Shown one piece after another: positions 63,641 through 64,000 of a DNA stretch of 64,000 nt. Source of the DNA: Pholis gunnellus (taxonomy: Eukaryota; Chordata; Actinopteri; Perciformes; Pholidae); NCBI GenBank assembly GCA_910591455.2, contig OU342806.1, positions 27,653,517 through 27,717,516 on the forward strand. Direction: 5' to 3'. The position numbers and the translations under genes are program-made. The notes below the pieces were generated by a model that did no database searches, was not told the DNA's origin, and worked only from the letters and a program-made list of their open reading frames with translations. Position 1 is the first letter of the stretch; the number at the start of each line of letters is the position of its first letter.

Positions 63641-63642
<2 letters not shown>

Positions 63643-64000
63643 CATTATTTAAGCAAAACTCTATGCAACAAATTGCATTATGGACATTGAGGTGAGATTA
63701 GTTTGTCAACTGTCCATATCTTCTTGCATTGACCATTTTTTTACAAAAAAATAGTTCCACTCTGATTGAAGGTGTTGCTACTAACTCTGCTCTAAAGTCA
63801 TTACATTCGCTGTAGCGGCTTCACAATAAAAGCTTCCTGCTGGTATTGAAGGTGGAAAGCTTTTAATGTGATGCAGCAGCGGCAAGAAATATTTTATAAT
63901 GTACAAAATTTGTGCCCCCAAATGCTGCTGGTTTATTGTACTGGCACCAATACACACAGTGCATGTGGGAGTAGGATGGGTCTCTGGGTACACTAGAATA
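63641..64000. other. Non-coding window end
   Basis: No gene or repeat recognised. Confidence 0.5.

Overview
The window looks like nuclear DNA of a teleost fish. It is AT-rich and almost entirely non-coding. It is packed with dinucleotide microsatellites, tRNA-derived SINEs, hAT-type DNA transposons and one large LINE, and the only host coding sequence is two spliced exons that read as a vertebrate Rho GTPase-activating protein. No operon, ribosome binding site, CRISPR array or phage-like structure was seen.

Host gene: the two exons are on the + strand at 52168-52578 and 60449-61736. The first encodes tandem WW domains and the second a long proline/serine-rich segment. Their sequence and order match ARHGAP39 (Vilse/CrGAP/Porf-2). 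Exon ends have canonical AG/GT sites and the shared intron is phase 2 on both sides. The start codon is not identified and should lie upstream. The MyTH4 and RhoGAP exons should lie beyond base 64000. The 52 kb before the first exon is therefore probably an ARHGAP39 intron or 5' flank.

Layout: 1-4.4 kb holds a CpG-rich block, an interspersed repeat (called family A here), an hAT end and a SINE. 4.4-5.5 kb is an hAT element with perfect 8-bp target duplications. 5.6-11.1 kb is mostly unique DNA with fragments of families B and C, then a 117-bp CA tract. 12.3-16.4 kb is a nearly full-length but frameshifted APE-type LINE sitting between two GA arrays. 16.6-17.1 kb has two abutting family A pieces. 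19.8-21.1 kb is a second hAT element. 23-27.4 kb has a SINE, microsatellites and an hAT nested in older repeat DNA. 30.66-32.20 kb is a minisatellite of exactly 70 units of 22 bp. 32.6-44.2 kb has more hAT and family A, B and F copies plus a GAACC-rich element. 44.4-52 kb has homopolymers, another family A copy, an hAT end and a minus-strand SINE. 52.2-61.7 kb is the exon region, whose intron carries a telomere-like repeat and a TTAA-flanked foldback element. The tail holds a family B copy and an AT tract.

I found no convincing undescribed biological system. The most notable structures are the foldback element, the higher-order minisatellite, the LINE between GA arrays, and the repeated family A copies, including an inverted pair. 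Family letters A-F are labels made for this window. Superfamily assignments rest on termini and target duplications, not on database matches.
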